Shown here piece after piece: positions 1 through 12,622 of a DNA stretch of 64,000 nt. The position numbers and the translations under genes were made by a program. The stretch's first letter is position 1. Each line of letters opens with the position of its first letter. Origin of the DNA: Tupaia tana (lineage: Eukaryota; Chordata; Mammalia; Scandentia; Tupaiidae). The notes under the pieces are model-generated. The model worked only from the letters and a program-made list of their open reading frames with translations, was not told the DNA's origin and searched no databases. The DNA is taken from NCBI GenBank assembly GCA_026018925.1, contig JAKSZU010000018.1:6542920-6606919 (forward strand), given 5' to 3'.

Positions 1-1584
1 GACACCCACCCAGGGGCTGCAGAGGCTAACAAGGAGCACCCCTGGGCTCTCCCATAAGCTTGGATGGTCTTTCACAGACTTGGGACATGCTCGCTGGGGT
101 GACGGGGTGCACCATGCTCGGGGGAGCTCCACAAAGATCCCGACCAAGGAGGTGACCACGGAGACTGCTCGGCCCTGCTCATGCTCAACAGCCAGCGGCA
201 ACGGGTACCACCGGCAGCCAGCCAGGGGCGCTGGTGGGTGGCAACGGGCTCTCAGAATGCCAGAGCCCTGATCGAGGCGAGCGCCGACCTTGGCGGGTTC
301 CATGCTACCAGGGGCACGGGGCGCCTGACCCAGATCTGGAAAGGGATGTGCACAGGAAGCTCTGGAGAGATACCCGCGGGACGAGCCGGCCCCAGCACAC
401 CCCAACCCACACTCGTCTCCCTGCTTCTCAATATACCATGCTGTCAGAGACGGGGAGGTGACGTAGGTAAATAAAGGCCTCCCCAAGATGTCCATAGCCT
501 CTTGTCCTCCTCAGAAATGGATGTTCCCGCGTTTTCCCTGCATTTCCACGACCGCCTTTCCCGGCCACACCTCCAGCTCCTCCCAGGCCCCTGGAGCTCA
601 TGGCCAGGTGTTTCTGGCGCTGCTAGACTGGGTCGTGCGCCCAGCCCGCAGGTGCGCTGCCAGCAGTGGGCACTCGCTGCCTCCCTCCCGGCCCCGGAAG
701 CTCGGTCTGGCCACGCTTGGTCTCACACAGTGTCTGCCGCCATTTGGAACTGGAGGGATTTTCCAGGGCTGTCAACGTGGACGTGGCCACATGCCGACAC
801 CCTCTCTCCTGGCCTGGCAGGCAGAGCCATCTGAGTTTCCGAGCCGCCCTCGGCACCCTGGCCACTGCGGCGTCTCTCCTGACGCTCAGCTCGGAGGTGC
901 CGCCTCGTCCCCACTAGACTGGCTGCACCTGCCGTGTTCCCCGTGGTACTGAAGGAGCCTCTGAGGCAGTGGCTCAGAGGGGGTTCACTGACCAGTCGCT
1001 GGGCGCTCCTCAGTCTTTTGAGTCCCTGGGGCTCCTTAGAAACAAGGAATGGACTCACAGCAAGTGCTGTCCGCATATGTGTGTACACCATGTAGACAGA
1101 GACGCAAACACCCAGACACAAACGAGCACGCACAGACGACACACACACAACGGCAGGCACTTTCAGAACTTCCAACGGATCGTGGGCTAAGGACCCGGAT
1201 CTAACCCGACCTCTCCCTAACTGCCGTTCTCCTGACGAGGGGTGAGGCGCAGACCTGCTGGCCGCCATCACCACTCTTCCAGCGCGCTTCCTTCCAGGCA
1301 CGCGGAAGGCACGTGTGGCCACGGGCTTGCTTTGGTGGATAACACGTAAGCTACTGTGATGCCGAAGCGACCTGTCACTTTCAGGTGGCCAGTGTGGCAT
1401 TCAGTAGGTCCTCGTCCCTGCCATGACAACCAGAGCCGTTCTAGGTGGTGTCCCCGCCCCCCAGACTCCAAGCTGTGCCCAGTGAACGCGCAGCACAAGG
1501 AGGAGAGTCTTCTGCTCCCTGGGGCCACACAGGAGTAGAGCTGCTTGTCACCAGGGCATTCCTGGGTGGCCCTCTTCCTTAAGA
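1..1584. other. Intronic sequence, nothing recognised
   Basis: GC-rich unique-looking DNA. The longest minus-strand frame (723-1400, 225 codons) resembles no protein I know. A short CA-rich patch lies near 1085-1150. Confidence 0.5.
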
Positions 1585-1829
1585 CTTTTTTTTTGTTTTT
1601 TGTTTTTTTTTAGAGTTTTGCCATAGGGCACATGTGCTCACCAGAGAAGAGAGGAAAAGTAAGAAATAACCCCTGGGGTGACAGGCCACGCTGCAATTCC
1701 TTCTCCAGATTTTGGGCATGTATGCACAAATGCCCAGCATTGAGTTTCAAGCCGCTGGGCCCAGGACTTGAACCATGGCCAGCCATATTGGAATCTAGCT
1801 GCCTTAACCACCATGCCACCTGCTAGTCT
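1585..1829 (-). mobile_element. tRNA-derived SINE, older copy
   Basis: It starts with a T-rich stretch (the tail read in reverse), then 'gccatagggcacatgtgctc' and 'ccttctccagattttgggca'. It ends in the reverse tRNA-like head 'ccttaaccaccatgccacc'. It is the same family as the copies at 24465 and 33004 but more diverged. Confidence 0.85.
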
Positions 1830-2189
1830 TCTCCAATGACTTTTGCACAGCACATACATCCCATTAGGAGCACTTGGCTCTTACCCCTGCCCCATGACCT
1901 GCTGAACTCCCACCTACCCTTCAAGTCCCGCCCGAAATGCCACTTCTCCAGAATGACTCCCCAATGGTCTACCCCTCCCCACCAAAACCAGGTGGTGATG
2001 CCTCACCCAACACAGCCCATCGTCCTGGGACCACCCGCCTCACTGTCCTGCTTCCTTTGGAAGTGAGTGGGGGCTCTGTCAAGTTAGGGACCACATCTGA
2101 CTCGGGCACCACTGTGTCCATATAATCTGAAGAAAGGTTTATTAAATGAAGGGTTGGCTGGTGTAATGATAGAACCAATCATTGGATGA

Positions 2190-2440
2190 ATATGTGGGTA
2201 GATGGATGGATGGATGGATGGATGGATGGACGGACGGACAGACGGACAGATGAAAAGATGGGTAGCTAAAAGCATGAGTGGATGAATGGGTGGATAGATG
2301 AATGGAAGCTATGGAAGACAGGTGGATAGAGGGATGGACGAGTGAGTGGAAAGATGGATAGATGGGTAGGTAAGCTAGATGGACAGAGAGATGAGTAAAG
2401 GACAGACGGGTGGAGAGATGGAGGAGTGGCTGGAGGGAGG
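2190..2440. repeat. TGGA/TGGACGGA tetranucleotide array, degenerate
   Basis: An uninterrupted run of tgga units near 2205-2232 grades into diverged gga/tgga units to about 2440. The minus strand gives poly(HPSI)-like frames that are artefacts. Confidence 0.9.
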
Positions 2441-2584
2441 GAGCAATGGAGCCTCACTCTACCACTGTACTCACTGAGGAAAACTTCACGTGCCATGGAC
2501 CGTCACAAGAAAACTTCAGCCCTGAGACTCCTATTTCCCAACTTATATCTGACTAAAGCTGTACAAGCGGTCATGATGGTGTTT

Positions 2585-2730
2585 TCCTGAATACCTACTA
2601 TGTGCCACCACAGTGCTAACTATGCAACGTCAGTCTTGGATCCTTACAATAGCCAGGGAGTCCAGAATTGTGGCCCAGTTCACAGACGCAGAGAAAGAGG
2701 CAGAGCGGGATCCTTCCTGCCGCCCAGGGT
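2585..2730 (-). repeat. MIR-type SINE fragment
   Basis: It holds 'ctactatgtgccaccacagt' followed by 'ccttacaatagccagg' and 'agacgcagagaaagaggca', the order of a reverse MIR consensus. Confidence 0.6.
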
Positions 2731-3429
2731 CACGTGCAGACCTGGGCCGGAGCACAGGCCTGTCTGCCCCAGCCTGCCCTCCTACCCTGACCCTGGAACA
2801 CCCGAGCCATGCCACCACGTGTCCTGGGACACCTGAAAGCTCTACTTCCCCACGGCAGCTGCTGGGCTGACGCAGGGGCAGGAGGAAGGACTGGCACCCT
2901 GCTCCAATCACCAGGAGGCCCCACCTCAAAACAAAGGGGTGGCCTGAACTTTCCTCCAAAGGGGGTGGTGGCTAATGGAGCCAGAGAGGTCATGACAGGG
3001 TGGGCTGCAGGAGACACTGTCCTTCGGCTTGTCGAGTTTCTGAGGACAGACAGAGGCTACTGGGGAACCCTTGGACCCCAGGCACGTCCAATATCTTCTG
3101 AAAGAAAGGAAGGGTGACAGGGTTGCGCCTCAGCCCAGGGAAGGCGCGCTTCGGGGCAATGCCCATCCTGCCTGGTTGGCGGCCGAGCCAGGACGACCAG
3201 CCAGGTGGGCATGCCCAGCCCGGTGGGGGTGCTGGAGTCAGGAGGGAACGCACTCAGACATGGGAAAGAGCCCCCACCCAGTGCCAGTCCCTGAAGCTGC
3301 CAGGCCTGCCCGGGCCAGTCCGGAATTCTCCGGGTGAAGGGGAATAAATCTTTCGAATACCGAGAGGGCCTGGTTCCAGGCAAATTCTGCCTAATTTCCT
3401 CTTCGAAAGTTGCCAAGTTCCTTCTCATT

Positions 3430-3850
3430 GTCGTATTGTCTCGAGGGGTGAGACGCAGCCAAGGGCGCGCTGTGGAAGGCCCGCGCGGTCAGGAAAACAG
3501 GACGTGCTCTGCAGCCCGGAAAGGGCTCTCGCTGCGGCTTCCAGTAAGAGAGGAACCCGCTCGCCCTGCCCTGCTGCCAGCGTCCGGCCTCCCATGGGAC
3601 TTTCGGGACCGTCCACGAGGAAAGCCACGTCTCGGAAGCCGTCCCGGAAAGAAGCCGACGCTCTTGGGGAGGAGGTCTCGCTCTGGTCCTCGCAATCTTG
3701 TTCAAGGAGCAGCTGGTCCTGTCCCGTTTTCGTTGGTGGGTGAGCCCCTCCCCCAAGACGCTCTCCCTGCATGGCTCTTCGATGCCCGCTGCTCTACCCC
3801 AGGGCCGGGCGCGGGGCACCCCCAGGAGGCTTTCATTGCCCGTTTATGCA
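3430..3850. promoter_or_regulatory. CpG-dense block (CpG-island candidate) in CMIP intron 2
   Basis: By eye I count about 26 CpG in 3440-3700 and about eight more to 3850, roughly 10% of positions in the denser part. That is near the number expected from base composition, whereas most of the window is CpG-poor outside SINEs. No SINE lies here. No exon is recognised, so the regulatory role is inferred. Confidence 0.45.
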
Positions 3851-4159
3851 CTTAGGTAGTTGGCCTCCTCACAATGACAGCCTAGCCAAAAGGGCACGGA
3901 GGAGGAAGGAAGATAAATGGTCTTTTCTGCAACCAGGGGTTCTAATAACACGCATTAGGGAAGCTCGGCTGAAAGCACAAAGCGCCAGGAGCACGCCAAC
4001 CGGCCCCACGCTGCGAGGTTGGCGCCTTTGTCTGGCCACTCGCCCGGGCGGTGTGGGGCTGGGGAGAGGGCAGGTGTGCCCCACCGTTCTCAGCCTGCCT
4101 GGGACGAGAGGGTCTGCCCCCAGGTGTGGGAGGCTCCGGTGCAAATCCTGACAGGGCAG

Positions 4160-4350
4160 GAGCTCCGTACAAGACAGAGGAGGGAAGAGGAGAGAGACGC
4201 AGAGAGTGAGGGAGAGACACTAAGAGGTAGAGGGACGGGGGCGCGGCCTGTGGGGAGGAGCTGCGAGAGGCGAGCAAGAGACCAGAGAAGGGGAGGGGAG
4301 GGACGGGGCGGTCTCGAGAGGCAGAGGAAAACAGACGTGTGCAGGGGCAG
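4160..4350. repeat. Polypurine low-complexity tract
   Basis: A long run of GA-rich sequence with few pyrimidines on the plus strand, for example 'gggaagaggagagagacgca' and 'aggggaggggagggacgggg'. Confidence 0.7.
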
Positions 4351-4571
4351 AGATCCCTAAAGAGAGAGACAGAGTCACGCGGGTGCAGGAGCGGCTGCTG
4401 GCCGCCGTATGGCCTGTAGGGGGAGCATGGCCATGCCCTGTACGGCAGGACAGGCCCGACAGGACTGCAGGGGTGCGGAACAGTGAGGAACTGCTGCGAA
4501 TGTGCCAAAGCTCTTTCCCCCAGGAGTGGGTCTGCTACGCGCAGCGTGGGGCCCCCAGGAAGAGCGTGCGG

Positions 4572-4705
4572 CCAGCACTGTCCCACAGAGCCCTCTGCGA
4601 AGGCGGTGTCCTCCCCCGGCGTGTCCAGCATAGGCCACCGGTCGCACACCGAGCCCTCGAATGTGGCTGGTGGCCTGAGGCGCTGCACTGTGAATCCGAC
4701 TGAAT
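4572..4705. repeat. hAT/Charlie-type (MER3-like) transposon remnant
   Basis: It holds 'ccagcactgtcccacagagc', then 'cgagccctcgaatgtggctg' and 'ctgcactgtgaatccgactg'. These follow the order of the old family with consensus 'gtccaatagaac' and 'agcacttgaaatgtggct'. The exact family name is uncertain. Confidence 0.55.
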
Positions 4706-4709
4706 GAAT

Positions 4710-6899
4710 GAAGCCCCCTGCGGACCACACGGGTGGCTGGTGGTGCGTAGGGACAGGCCCACTCAAGACACTTCCTCTCCGCCGCCTGGGGCACTCAGAC
4801 GAAGCCCTACAAATGGCCACGGCCCCTAGCACCTGGCTGCGTCTCTGTGCCCAAGGCCAAGGGGCTGCTCTCTGTGATGTTATGACTCAGAGCTCCAGTA
4901 TGTGAAGCCGTGTCCCCGAGATCCACACAAAGCAGGGATCCCAAGGCAAAGCACCGCCATCTGTCACGAGCAGCACGAGGACGCCGGGCCCTCCCTGGGG
5001 TCCGGGTGCTCCAGCAGCCCCGAAATCACGGGCCTCCCAGCCTAGAGCCCATCTCCAAGATGGCCTGGAACGGTTTCATAAAACGGGACAGCAGCTACAC
5101 ACTGGCCGTGAGTCACCGGGAGACAGACGGGAGGACGTGAGGACGAGGGGAAGCGAGGCGGAGCCAGCCTGGGTCTAGACCCCAGGCCACCTCCTCTGGC
5201 CCGATGGAGACGACGGCAGAGGGACGCGGTCATCAGGGGAGAGCTGTACCCACCTGGCTCCCTGGGGCGTGGGGTGGAAGGCGCGTCTGTGTCCCTGCCC
5301 TAGCTCAGAGTTGCGCTCTGGATCCCAGAAGCTGCTGGCCTCCGCCTCTGCCTCCTCTGCCGCTCCTCCTCCTCCCCTTCTCTGCCTCCTCTCCCGCTCC
5401 TCCTCCTCCTCCCCCCGTCCCTGCTCCTGCCTGTGGCTGCGCCGTCCACTGGAGCAGGGGCAACGAGCAGTTGTCAGCGCCGCAGGAAGAGCTCTGACGT
5501 GAAGCCACTGCTGGGTGCAGCCTGGCCAGGCGAGTCATCACGGCTGGGCCCACGGCCACGGCCGGGTTAAAGGGACCTTCCAAGCGCTGCCTGCCACCCG
5601 CATCCCCTGCAGTCTTGCTGCCCCTTCATCCCCAGCGTGAGCAATGCTCCGGCCGACCGTGGGTGGGGCCGTCCCAGAGGAGAGGTCCTGCCGTTGGGGG
5701 GCGGCAACCTCCACAGCCAGGGAGGTGGGGGCGCGGGGTCTCCCTCCTCCCGCTGGACTGCTTCGTGTCTCCCTGGCCCCCCTCTGCCCCTCACATATCC
5801 AGTCCCCTGCCCTGCACCTAGACTGAGTAGTGGCCCCTCAAGCCCTTAGGAGTTCTCGTCGGCTCCCCGCTGCCCCCAAGCACAGTCCAAAGCTGGGCTG
5901 ACGCGGCCTGTGCGACCTGGCCGTCACCCAGCAGCTCTGGACGCACCCGCAGGCCCCAGTCCCGTCTCCCCTCCCCTCCAGCAGCAGTAAACACCAACGC
6001 CCCCACTTTCCTGCATCACACCCACACACCCCATCCAGGGTGTGTGACCTCCACCCCAACATCCTGGCCTACTCCTACTCATCCCTCCGCACCCCACTCC
6101 ACACTGTCCTCCCTGGGAGCCTGCTCTCGGCTCCTGGGGATGAGTCACTCCCTCCTCTGGCTCCCGATCCGACCCCCGGGGACAGGCCTCTATTTTAGCC
6201 CTCATTTCGGTAATCATTTGTTTATGGCCCTGTCTCCCTAGAGGGCTGGGGAACTCTTCAAGGACGGCCCCCACCCTCCAAGCTCCTGAGGGGAGGAGAG
6301 TCATCTGGCTGGGATCTCCAAATGACCGGCTCCCTGGACGGGCCACCAACCCTGTCACTGCCCACCCAGTTCCCCCTGCAGAGACTGTGCTGAGGCTTCG
6401 GAGAGGCATGGAGGCAGGAGGGAGACAGGGAGGCCAGCAGGAGAGGCCCGCAGGAGGGCTGAGCTGGCCTCTGCAGGAAGGATGAGTGACGAGGACAGCA
6501 TGGGGGTGGGGGGATGGGGAGTGCAGGGCCGGCCAGAGGGGAAGAGAGAAGGGTGAGATTCCAGAAAAACTCTGGCTGCGGTGGGTGTGGCCTCTGGTGT
6601 CCTCCAGGAGATGCCAGCGAGAAACGGGGTTTCTCTGTGTGACATTTAGCTGTCACACTCAGCTCTGAGCTCGGCAGTCCTCGGAGGCCAAACCGGGAGC
6701 CTCGGCACTCCAGCGCCATGGCACAGCCCACGGCCACTACTGAAGTAGGTTTCAGGAGCATCTCTTCAGGGGGAGGGAAAACGCTCCCACGGAAAAGGCT
6801 GGGGCAGCTCCCTCCCGCCCGCCCGATAGGGCAGACTCTGGCAGAGGAGTCTCTCGACTGCGGTTCCTCGGGAAATCAGAGTGGCTGCCCTGATGTGAT
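4710..6899. other. Intronic sequence without a recognised element
   Basis: GC-rich unique DNA. It includes a CTC/CCT-rich pyrimidine tract at about 5338-5425, and nothing else that I can name. Confidence 0.5.
5338..5425. repeat. CCT/CTC-rich low-complexity tract
   Basis: Repeated 'cctcctctgccgctcctcct' and 'ctcccgctcctcctcctcct' units. Short frames through it read as serine- or proline-rich artefacts. Confidence 0.75.
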
Positions 6900-7019
6900 A
6901 CACGGGGGCACTCCAAAACACGGGGAAACAGAATTCGAGCACAAGTGTACTTCGGTGAAGTTCACCTATGATTTTCTTATAATCTGCATTTTTGATCCAC
7001 TTTTGGACACCCCACGTGT
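6900..7019. mobile_element. Mariner-type miniature inverted-repeat element
   Basis: The left end 'acacgggggcactccaaaa' (6900-6918) and the reverse complement of the right end (7001-7019) match at 15 of 19 positions. The element, read from 'cacgggggc' to 'cccacgtg', is flanked by TA on both sides, the target site of Tc1/mariner transposons. The interior 'aattcgagcacaagtgtact' and 'cataatctgca'-like middle resemble non-autonomous mammalian mariner elements. It is too short to encode a transposase. Confidence 0.7.
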
Positions 7020-7260
7020 ACCTGGTTTTATGAATGGGTTGCTATGGCCATTTTGGGGACAGCCACCTCTTCCTGTGTGGCCCCACCTCCCTAGTTTCCA
7101 TGGGGTCCTGGAAGGGCTGTCGATCAGAGCCCACTGCTGCCTGTGGTCTGGGGGGCGCAGTGACCCAGGCTAGCACGCCCCCAGGGGGTGACTGGGAACG
7201 TAGCCACCCATCAGGATTGGGACTTTATAAAGGAAACTGGGAGAGAGAAGGGCTCTCACT

Positions 7261-7478
7261 TTTTTTTTAAAGAGGTCTTTGCCTTAAGGCGTGTGCACCC
7301 CAGGAGAGGGAGAGTGACAGGTAGGGGGGATGGCCACTCCCCAACCGCTTCACCTCCACTCTCCTCCTAGATCTTGGGCATGCCCAGAGTGATTTTCAAG
7401 GCACTTGGTCTAAGACTCGAAGCTCAGTGGGCCCTGTGAGTGTCCAGCGACCTAACTGCTATCCACCTGCTGGTCCCT
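7261..7478 (-). mobile_element. tRNA-derived SINE, older copy with target duplication
   Basis: T-rich start, 'tttgccttaaggcgtgtgca', 'gatcttgggcatgcccagag', then the reverse head 'ctgctatccacctgctggtc'. It is flanked by 'ggctctcact' (7251-7260) and 'ggctctcgct' (7479-7488), a 9/10 target-site duplication. Confidence 0.85.
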
Positions 7479-7928
7479 GGCTCTCGCTCCTTAAGGACTG
7501 CAAGTTCTAAGATGTGGTTTAGGGAAGCCGCAGAATACCTTGCCCACCACGCGCTGAGATTCTTCTTGACAACGAGGCTGACGCCCAGAAGCAGAGCCAG
7601 GAGATACAGACGAAGGCGACTCTCAGTATCATCTGACCCCTGGGCCCAGCTACGGCTGGGGCCTTCTCATGGACTTCATAGTCATTTTAACAGCACTTAC
7701 GTCCCGTCTCGCCCCTCAAGTTTAACCAGCACCCGTGTCGTTTCCAACGAGCAGTCCTGGCGAGCACAGAGAGTTCAGCTTTTCCGAGAAGACAGCTCAT
7801 CCTTCTGGATGAACAAGAAGTGAGCAGAAACCCTCCCTCAGAGTAAAGCTCATTTGCTTTTCCTTGCAGCCCAACAACACGCATGTGCGCCTCAGTTTCC
7901 CTGTTGGGTAAGGCTTACTGAAGAGTCA

Positions 7929-8402
<474 letters not shown>

Positions 8403-9300
8403 TCAGGGAATAAAGGCAGTGCCCCTGTCCTGGCTGGCTGTGTCCAGCCGGAGGGGACGGGTGTAGTGGAAACTCGCCCATGGGACTGGAGAGGCGGTAC
8501 TGGGACAGACTGGGACACTGTGAGGCCTAGGCCCCAGGTACCTGCACCCAGCACAGCCGTAGTTGGAATCTCTCCCAACCCCAGGGACAAGCCCCAGCTC
8601 CCACCAGAAAGTGGCAGCGGCCTTCCCAGGCCTCCCTCCCTCCTCTCTCCCCAGGCTGCACATCCTCTGCTGGCATCTGGAGCCAGGCTCCAAGATGGCA
8701 AACGCCAGGACCCCCTTCCCCTGCTTGACCTCCCTCAATAGCTCCCAGTTGCCAGTCACAAGATCCCCACGCACACGCCCCACACGGGCCTGCTGGCAGT
8801 GCCTCAGACTCAACGCACTCTTGTCCCAAAAAGGCCACAGCCCAGCCTGGCATCTCCTCCTCCACTCTCCAGGCCTCACTCGACAGCACTTCTTAGGGGA
8901 ACCACACCTCCAGCCCCTACGGCCTGCCCCGCATCCCTGTGCCCGGCAGCCTGCTCAGCTAGGTGTAGACTCAAACTGGGTGATCATCTACCAGCTCCGA
9001 GGGTCAGGGCCACGTCTGTCCCGGCCCCGCTCTCCCCCGCTGCCTGCCCATGGCAAAGGCTCAACAAGAAGTGTTGGAAGAAAGAACACAAGGGTTATAA
9101 TATATAATATAACACATATAAAGGTCAGCGCTGGCGTGCAGGTGGGGCGAGAGCCAGCCACAGCACTGCCATGCTCTGAGCGCATCCCGAGGCAGGCACC
9201 AGGGGACACACTAGCCACCATGTACTAGCAGCGTCCCTGTCACGCTGGCCCAAGGAGGATCAGAGGCGAGAACGGCACAGCTGACACCTCCTGAGGCCCT

Positions 9301-9400
9301 NNNNNNNNNNNNNNNNNNNNNNNNNNNNNNNNNNNNNNNNNNNNNNNNNNNNNNNNNNNNNNNNNNNNNNNNNNNNNNNNNNNNNNNNNNNNNNNNNNNN
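9301..9400. other. Assembly gap (100 N)
   Basis: Exactly one hundred N, the conventional placeholder for a gap of unknown size. The true length is not known. Confidence 0.99.
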
Positions 9401-9599
9401 GGGAAGCGAGTGGCAGCCACTGCGTGGAGGTGGGACATCCCTGGTTGCTGTGGTCTCAGGTCTTGCTGGGGGCTGCAGACACAGGGACAGGGGTGCAGCC
9501 ATGGGTTCCAGCCCAGCCTGCTGCTCAGGTACAGCTATGCTGCCCGGGGGCTGGGCTGGGGGCTGGGCTGCAGGGCCACGGAGATCCCCGAGATCCCCC

Positions 9600-9615
9600 G
9601 GGGGGGGGGGGGGGG
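9600..9615. repeat. Poly-G run (16 bases)
   Basis: Sixteen consecutive G after a short duplication of 'gagatcccc'. The run length is likely unreliable in the assembly. Confidence 0.9.
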
Positions 9616-9749
9616 CTCCACAGGTGCCCTATAATCACCATTTAAAGCCTGCTCCTCTAAGGCCAGGAAGGAGGGAAACACAGGCTTAGTCACTGCGGGA
9701 AGCCAGGTGGAGGGAGAGGAGGAACATTCTGGAATGTGGATTCACTGCC

Positions 9750-9865
9750 TGACCCCAGCCCAGCTCTGTGGCTCACCTGTTGGCCCAGAGGCTGCTTTGC
9801 CTGCGAGAGCTTCATTTCTGTCACTGGTAAAATGGGAACAAGAACTGGGTTACCCAGCGGGTCCT
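9750..9865 (+). repeat. MIR-type SINE fragment
   Basis: 'agctctgtggctcacctgtt' followed by 'gagcttcatttctgtcactg' and 'gtaaaatgggaacaagaact' is the MIR core and 3' order. Confidence 0.65.
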
Positions 9866-10899
9866 TAAGACGGCTATGGTGCTCCAGGATGCAGCCCGGG
9901 GTTGCACGGGGGAACTGCGCTCCGACGCGTGCACACCCGACAGGACCCAGGTGGGCCCCGCCCATCCTACACACGCCGTTCCACCTGCAAGAGTCTGCCG
10001 ACCAAACACACTGCAGTACGTGGAGGTAACATTAGGGTATCCGACAGCTGACGACAGGACGAGGGCAATCGGAGCGGATGCCAGCGGGGAAGCTGGTCCA
10101 CAGCTGGGGTGCACTGCCCCCCAGGGCCGCCCCGCACCGTGTCACAGTGCGCTTTCCCACCTGCAGAAGACCCTCCCTCCCTGCCACTGCCTTTCAGAGT
10201 CGCTCTGGGGCCACTGCTCACTCCAAGGGGATGGACCAGATGTCACCAGTCCCTCGCACTTTCCGAAACTGGGAAAGCAGCTCCCGGTCCATCGGACTAC
10301 TGAGTCCAGCCCCCACCCACCCGCAACCGTGCCTTCCGACGCGTCATGGCCTCCAGTCAGCACAGTGAGGTACTGAGAGAGAGAACGAGACCACGTTCAC
10401 AGAACTGTCATGACAGTGTCGGAGTGCGATAATGCTTCTGTCTTGTTACTATGTTATTAACTGCTATTAATCTCTTCCTGTGCCAGAACTGTAAGCTCTA
10501 CCGTGAGCACGCGTGCCCGGGAGACCCACGGCGGACACGGGGACGGCACTGTGCACAACTCCAGGAAGCCACGGGCAGCCTTGCAACTTATCTTCCACGG
10601 TAAGGGGCCGTGACTGTGCCTTGGGTTCTGGGGTGCCCAAATTTCAGTCCAACGACCTCTCTTCTTTGCATTCTCTACCTTCTTATCTCCTTCGCCCACT
10701 TTCAGCACCCACACTGATGTCCCCACAGTCCCTCCCCAAGCATTCGCATCAAGAAAAAACAAAGTCCGGAATCCTTTCCCTGGAAGACCAGGCAGTGGAG
10801 GGGGAGAGTCAGACGCGCCTAGATGATCAGACTTCCGGGAGTCTGATGTGTGCAGGCGTGGCAGCAGGGCGGGGCAGGTGGGCCCAGCCAAGCTGTGGA

Positions 10900-11070
10900 A
10901 TCATCCAAGCAGCCTTCCGAGAGAATGTGACGCTTGAGTTGGGTTTTGAAGGGTGAATAGGAGTTTATCAGATAGAAACAGCGGTTGACGGAAATGTGTC
11001 AGGAAGACTGGGTAGATGCAGGTCCTGGCAAGCCTTGACTGGCAGGTGGCAGAGTCAGGCTTCTCGATAA
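10900..11070 (+). repeat. Ancient mammalian interspersed repeat fragment
   Basis: 'gagaatgtgacgcttgagtt' and 'gggttttgaagggtgaatag' then 'gagtttatcagatagaaaca' follow the order of a common old mammalian repeat ('gtgacatttgagctgagtct', 'gaaggatgagtaggagtt'). I do not assign a name. Confidence 0.45.
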
Positions 11071-12057
11071 CGGAAGGCTGCGTGGGCTCGCGGGGCTTTG
11101 GCTCCCCTAGTGCATGAGGCATGGAGCAAACCCGTGTGGGCCCTAACGACCACCCCTGGCTAGGACCAAGGCCGCTACCACAGCAAGAGCAGCAAGCCTT
11201 GCCCTTGACGGCGAGGAAACGCATCACGCCACTACCCGTCTTCCCTCCGGAGGACGCAGGCTGAGGCGTGATCTCTGACACGTCCATAACAAGCACTGCA
11301 AACCCGTGTTACCCAGGCAGTGGCGTCAAAGTTGCCTTTCCACTTCAGCCCCCCGTGAACGCTCCAAAATCCCATCTCTGAACGAGCCCGCGTGAGTCAG
11401 GCCCGGTGGTGAGAAGGCAAGGTGTTGGGCACCGCCATTCTCTACGAGAGCCGTTTCAACCCAAGCACACCCCTAGTCCTTCCTGGAAAAGAGGAGCACG
11501 AGTGGATGACAACATGGAGTCACAGGAGCCAGTGTGGGGGGCGGGACAGTCTGAATGTGAGATGCCATTTGTTTGCTTGCTGGGTCACACTCATTCATTC
11601 AACAAACGCTCACGGGCAGGCAGCTCCCAGGAGCTCACAGAGCGGTGGGGCTGGTCAGACGGCATAGGGGGCACTGACACTCCAGGGGCGGAGAGGGGAT
11701 GCCACTCGCGAAGTTGCTCACAGCTGAACCATGAGAAAGGAGCAGGCTTCTGCGGGACCAGGAGACATCAGACACTGGGCAGAGGAACCTGCCTGGGGAC
11801 TGGGGGGCGGGCCTGGGTAACGGAACCAGAGGGGCTGGGCTGGCAGGGTGGGAGGGCTGAGTTCCAGGGGTGGCCTGGCCAGGCCTAGAGGCAGCCAGGA
11901 AGTCTGGGTGCAGGAGGAGGACAGGTGGGATTCTCAGCCAACCCAGGCCTCGTGCTGATGGCAAGGGACTCCCCAGGTGTGGGTGGGAGGTGCTCCGTCC
12001 AGAGTGCGGGGGGCGTAGGAGGGTCTACCCTCAAATCCTGGGGTGTGCATGAACTTC

Positions 12058-12250
12058 TGATGCGTCTGTACTGACCCACGACAGCACGGATGAACCTCAA
12101 AAAGACGATACTAACTGAACACGGCAAAGGCGCAGGCCTGCAGTGTGGGGAAGTATGTCGTGTCTACATGGAACGCCCAGGACAGGCAAACCCAGAGAGA
12201 GCAGACGGTGGCTGAGGGTGTGGTGGGGCGGCAGGGCCTGACCATGGCGG
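12058..12250 (+). mobile_element. L1 3'-end fragment
   Basis: 'acgacagcacggatgaacct' with 'caaaaagacgatactaactg' matches the L1 3' region 'acaacatggatgaaccttga ... ctaagtgaaa'. It is old and diverged, with no open frame. Confidence 0.7.
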
Positions 12251-12376
12251 ACACAGGGTTCCCTCCAGAGTGAGGGCGGGTCAGAACCAGGCAGAGAAGG
12301 TGGCTGCTCACGAAAACATGAGCACTGAACTAGGCAAAGGGTTTTTACAGGATTTCACCTTTAAAAAATTAGTCCA

Positions 12377-12617
12377 GGGGCCAGCAGGCACTGGCTAAGT
12401 GGCTAAGGCACTGGACTCCCACATGACCGTCTGCAGTTCGAGTTCCAGACCCAGAAGCCTGAAAATCATGCCAGGAGCGTGTGTGCCCAGAATCCTGAGA
12501 GCAGACTAGGAAAGAAGGGACTGCAACGTGGCCACCCTTCCTGTGGGTGGTTTCTCACTCTCTCTGTCTCTGTCTCTGGTCAGCACACATGCCCTATGGC
12601 CAAAAATCTTTTAAAAA
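12377..12617 (+). mobile_element. tRNA-derived SINE, older copy
   Basis: Head 'ggggccagcaggcactggct', B-box-like 'gttcgagttcc', body 'aagaagggactgcaacgtgg', then the tctctgtctctg tract and 'ccctatggccaaaaatcttt'. Confidence 0.9.
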
Positions 12618-12622
12618 GCCCA

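Noticed and set aside
723..1400. Minus-strand open frame of 225 codons
   Set aside because: It has a low-complexity translation with no recognisable domain and no supporting splice signals.
2084..2496. Minus-strand His/Pro/Ser/Ile-rich frames
   Set aside because: They are translations of the TGGA array, not genes. The same holds for 54690-55133.
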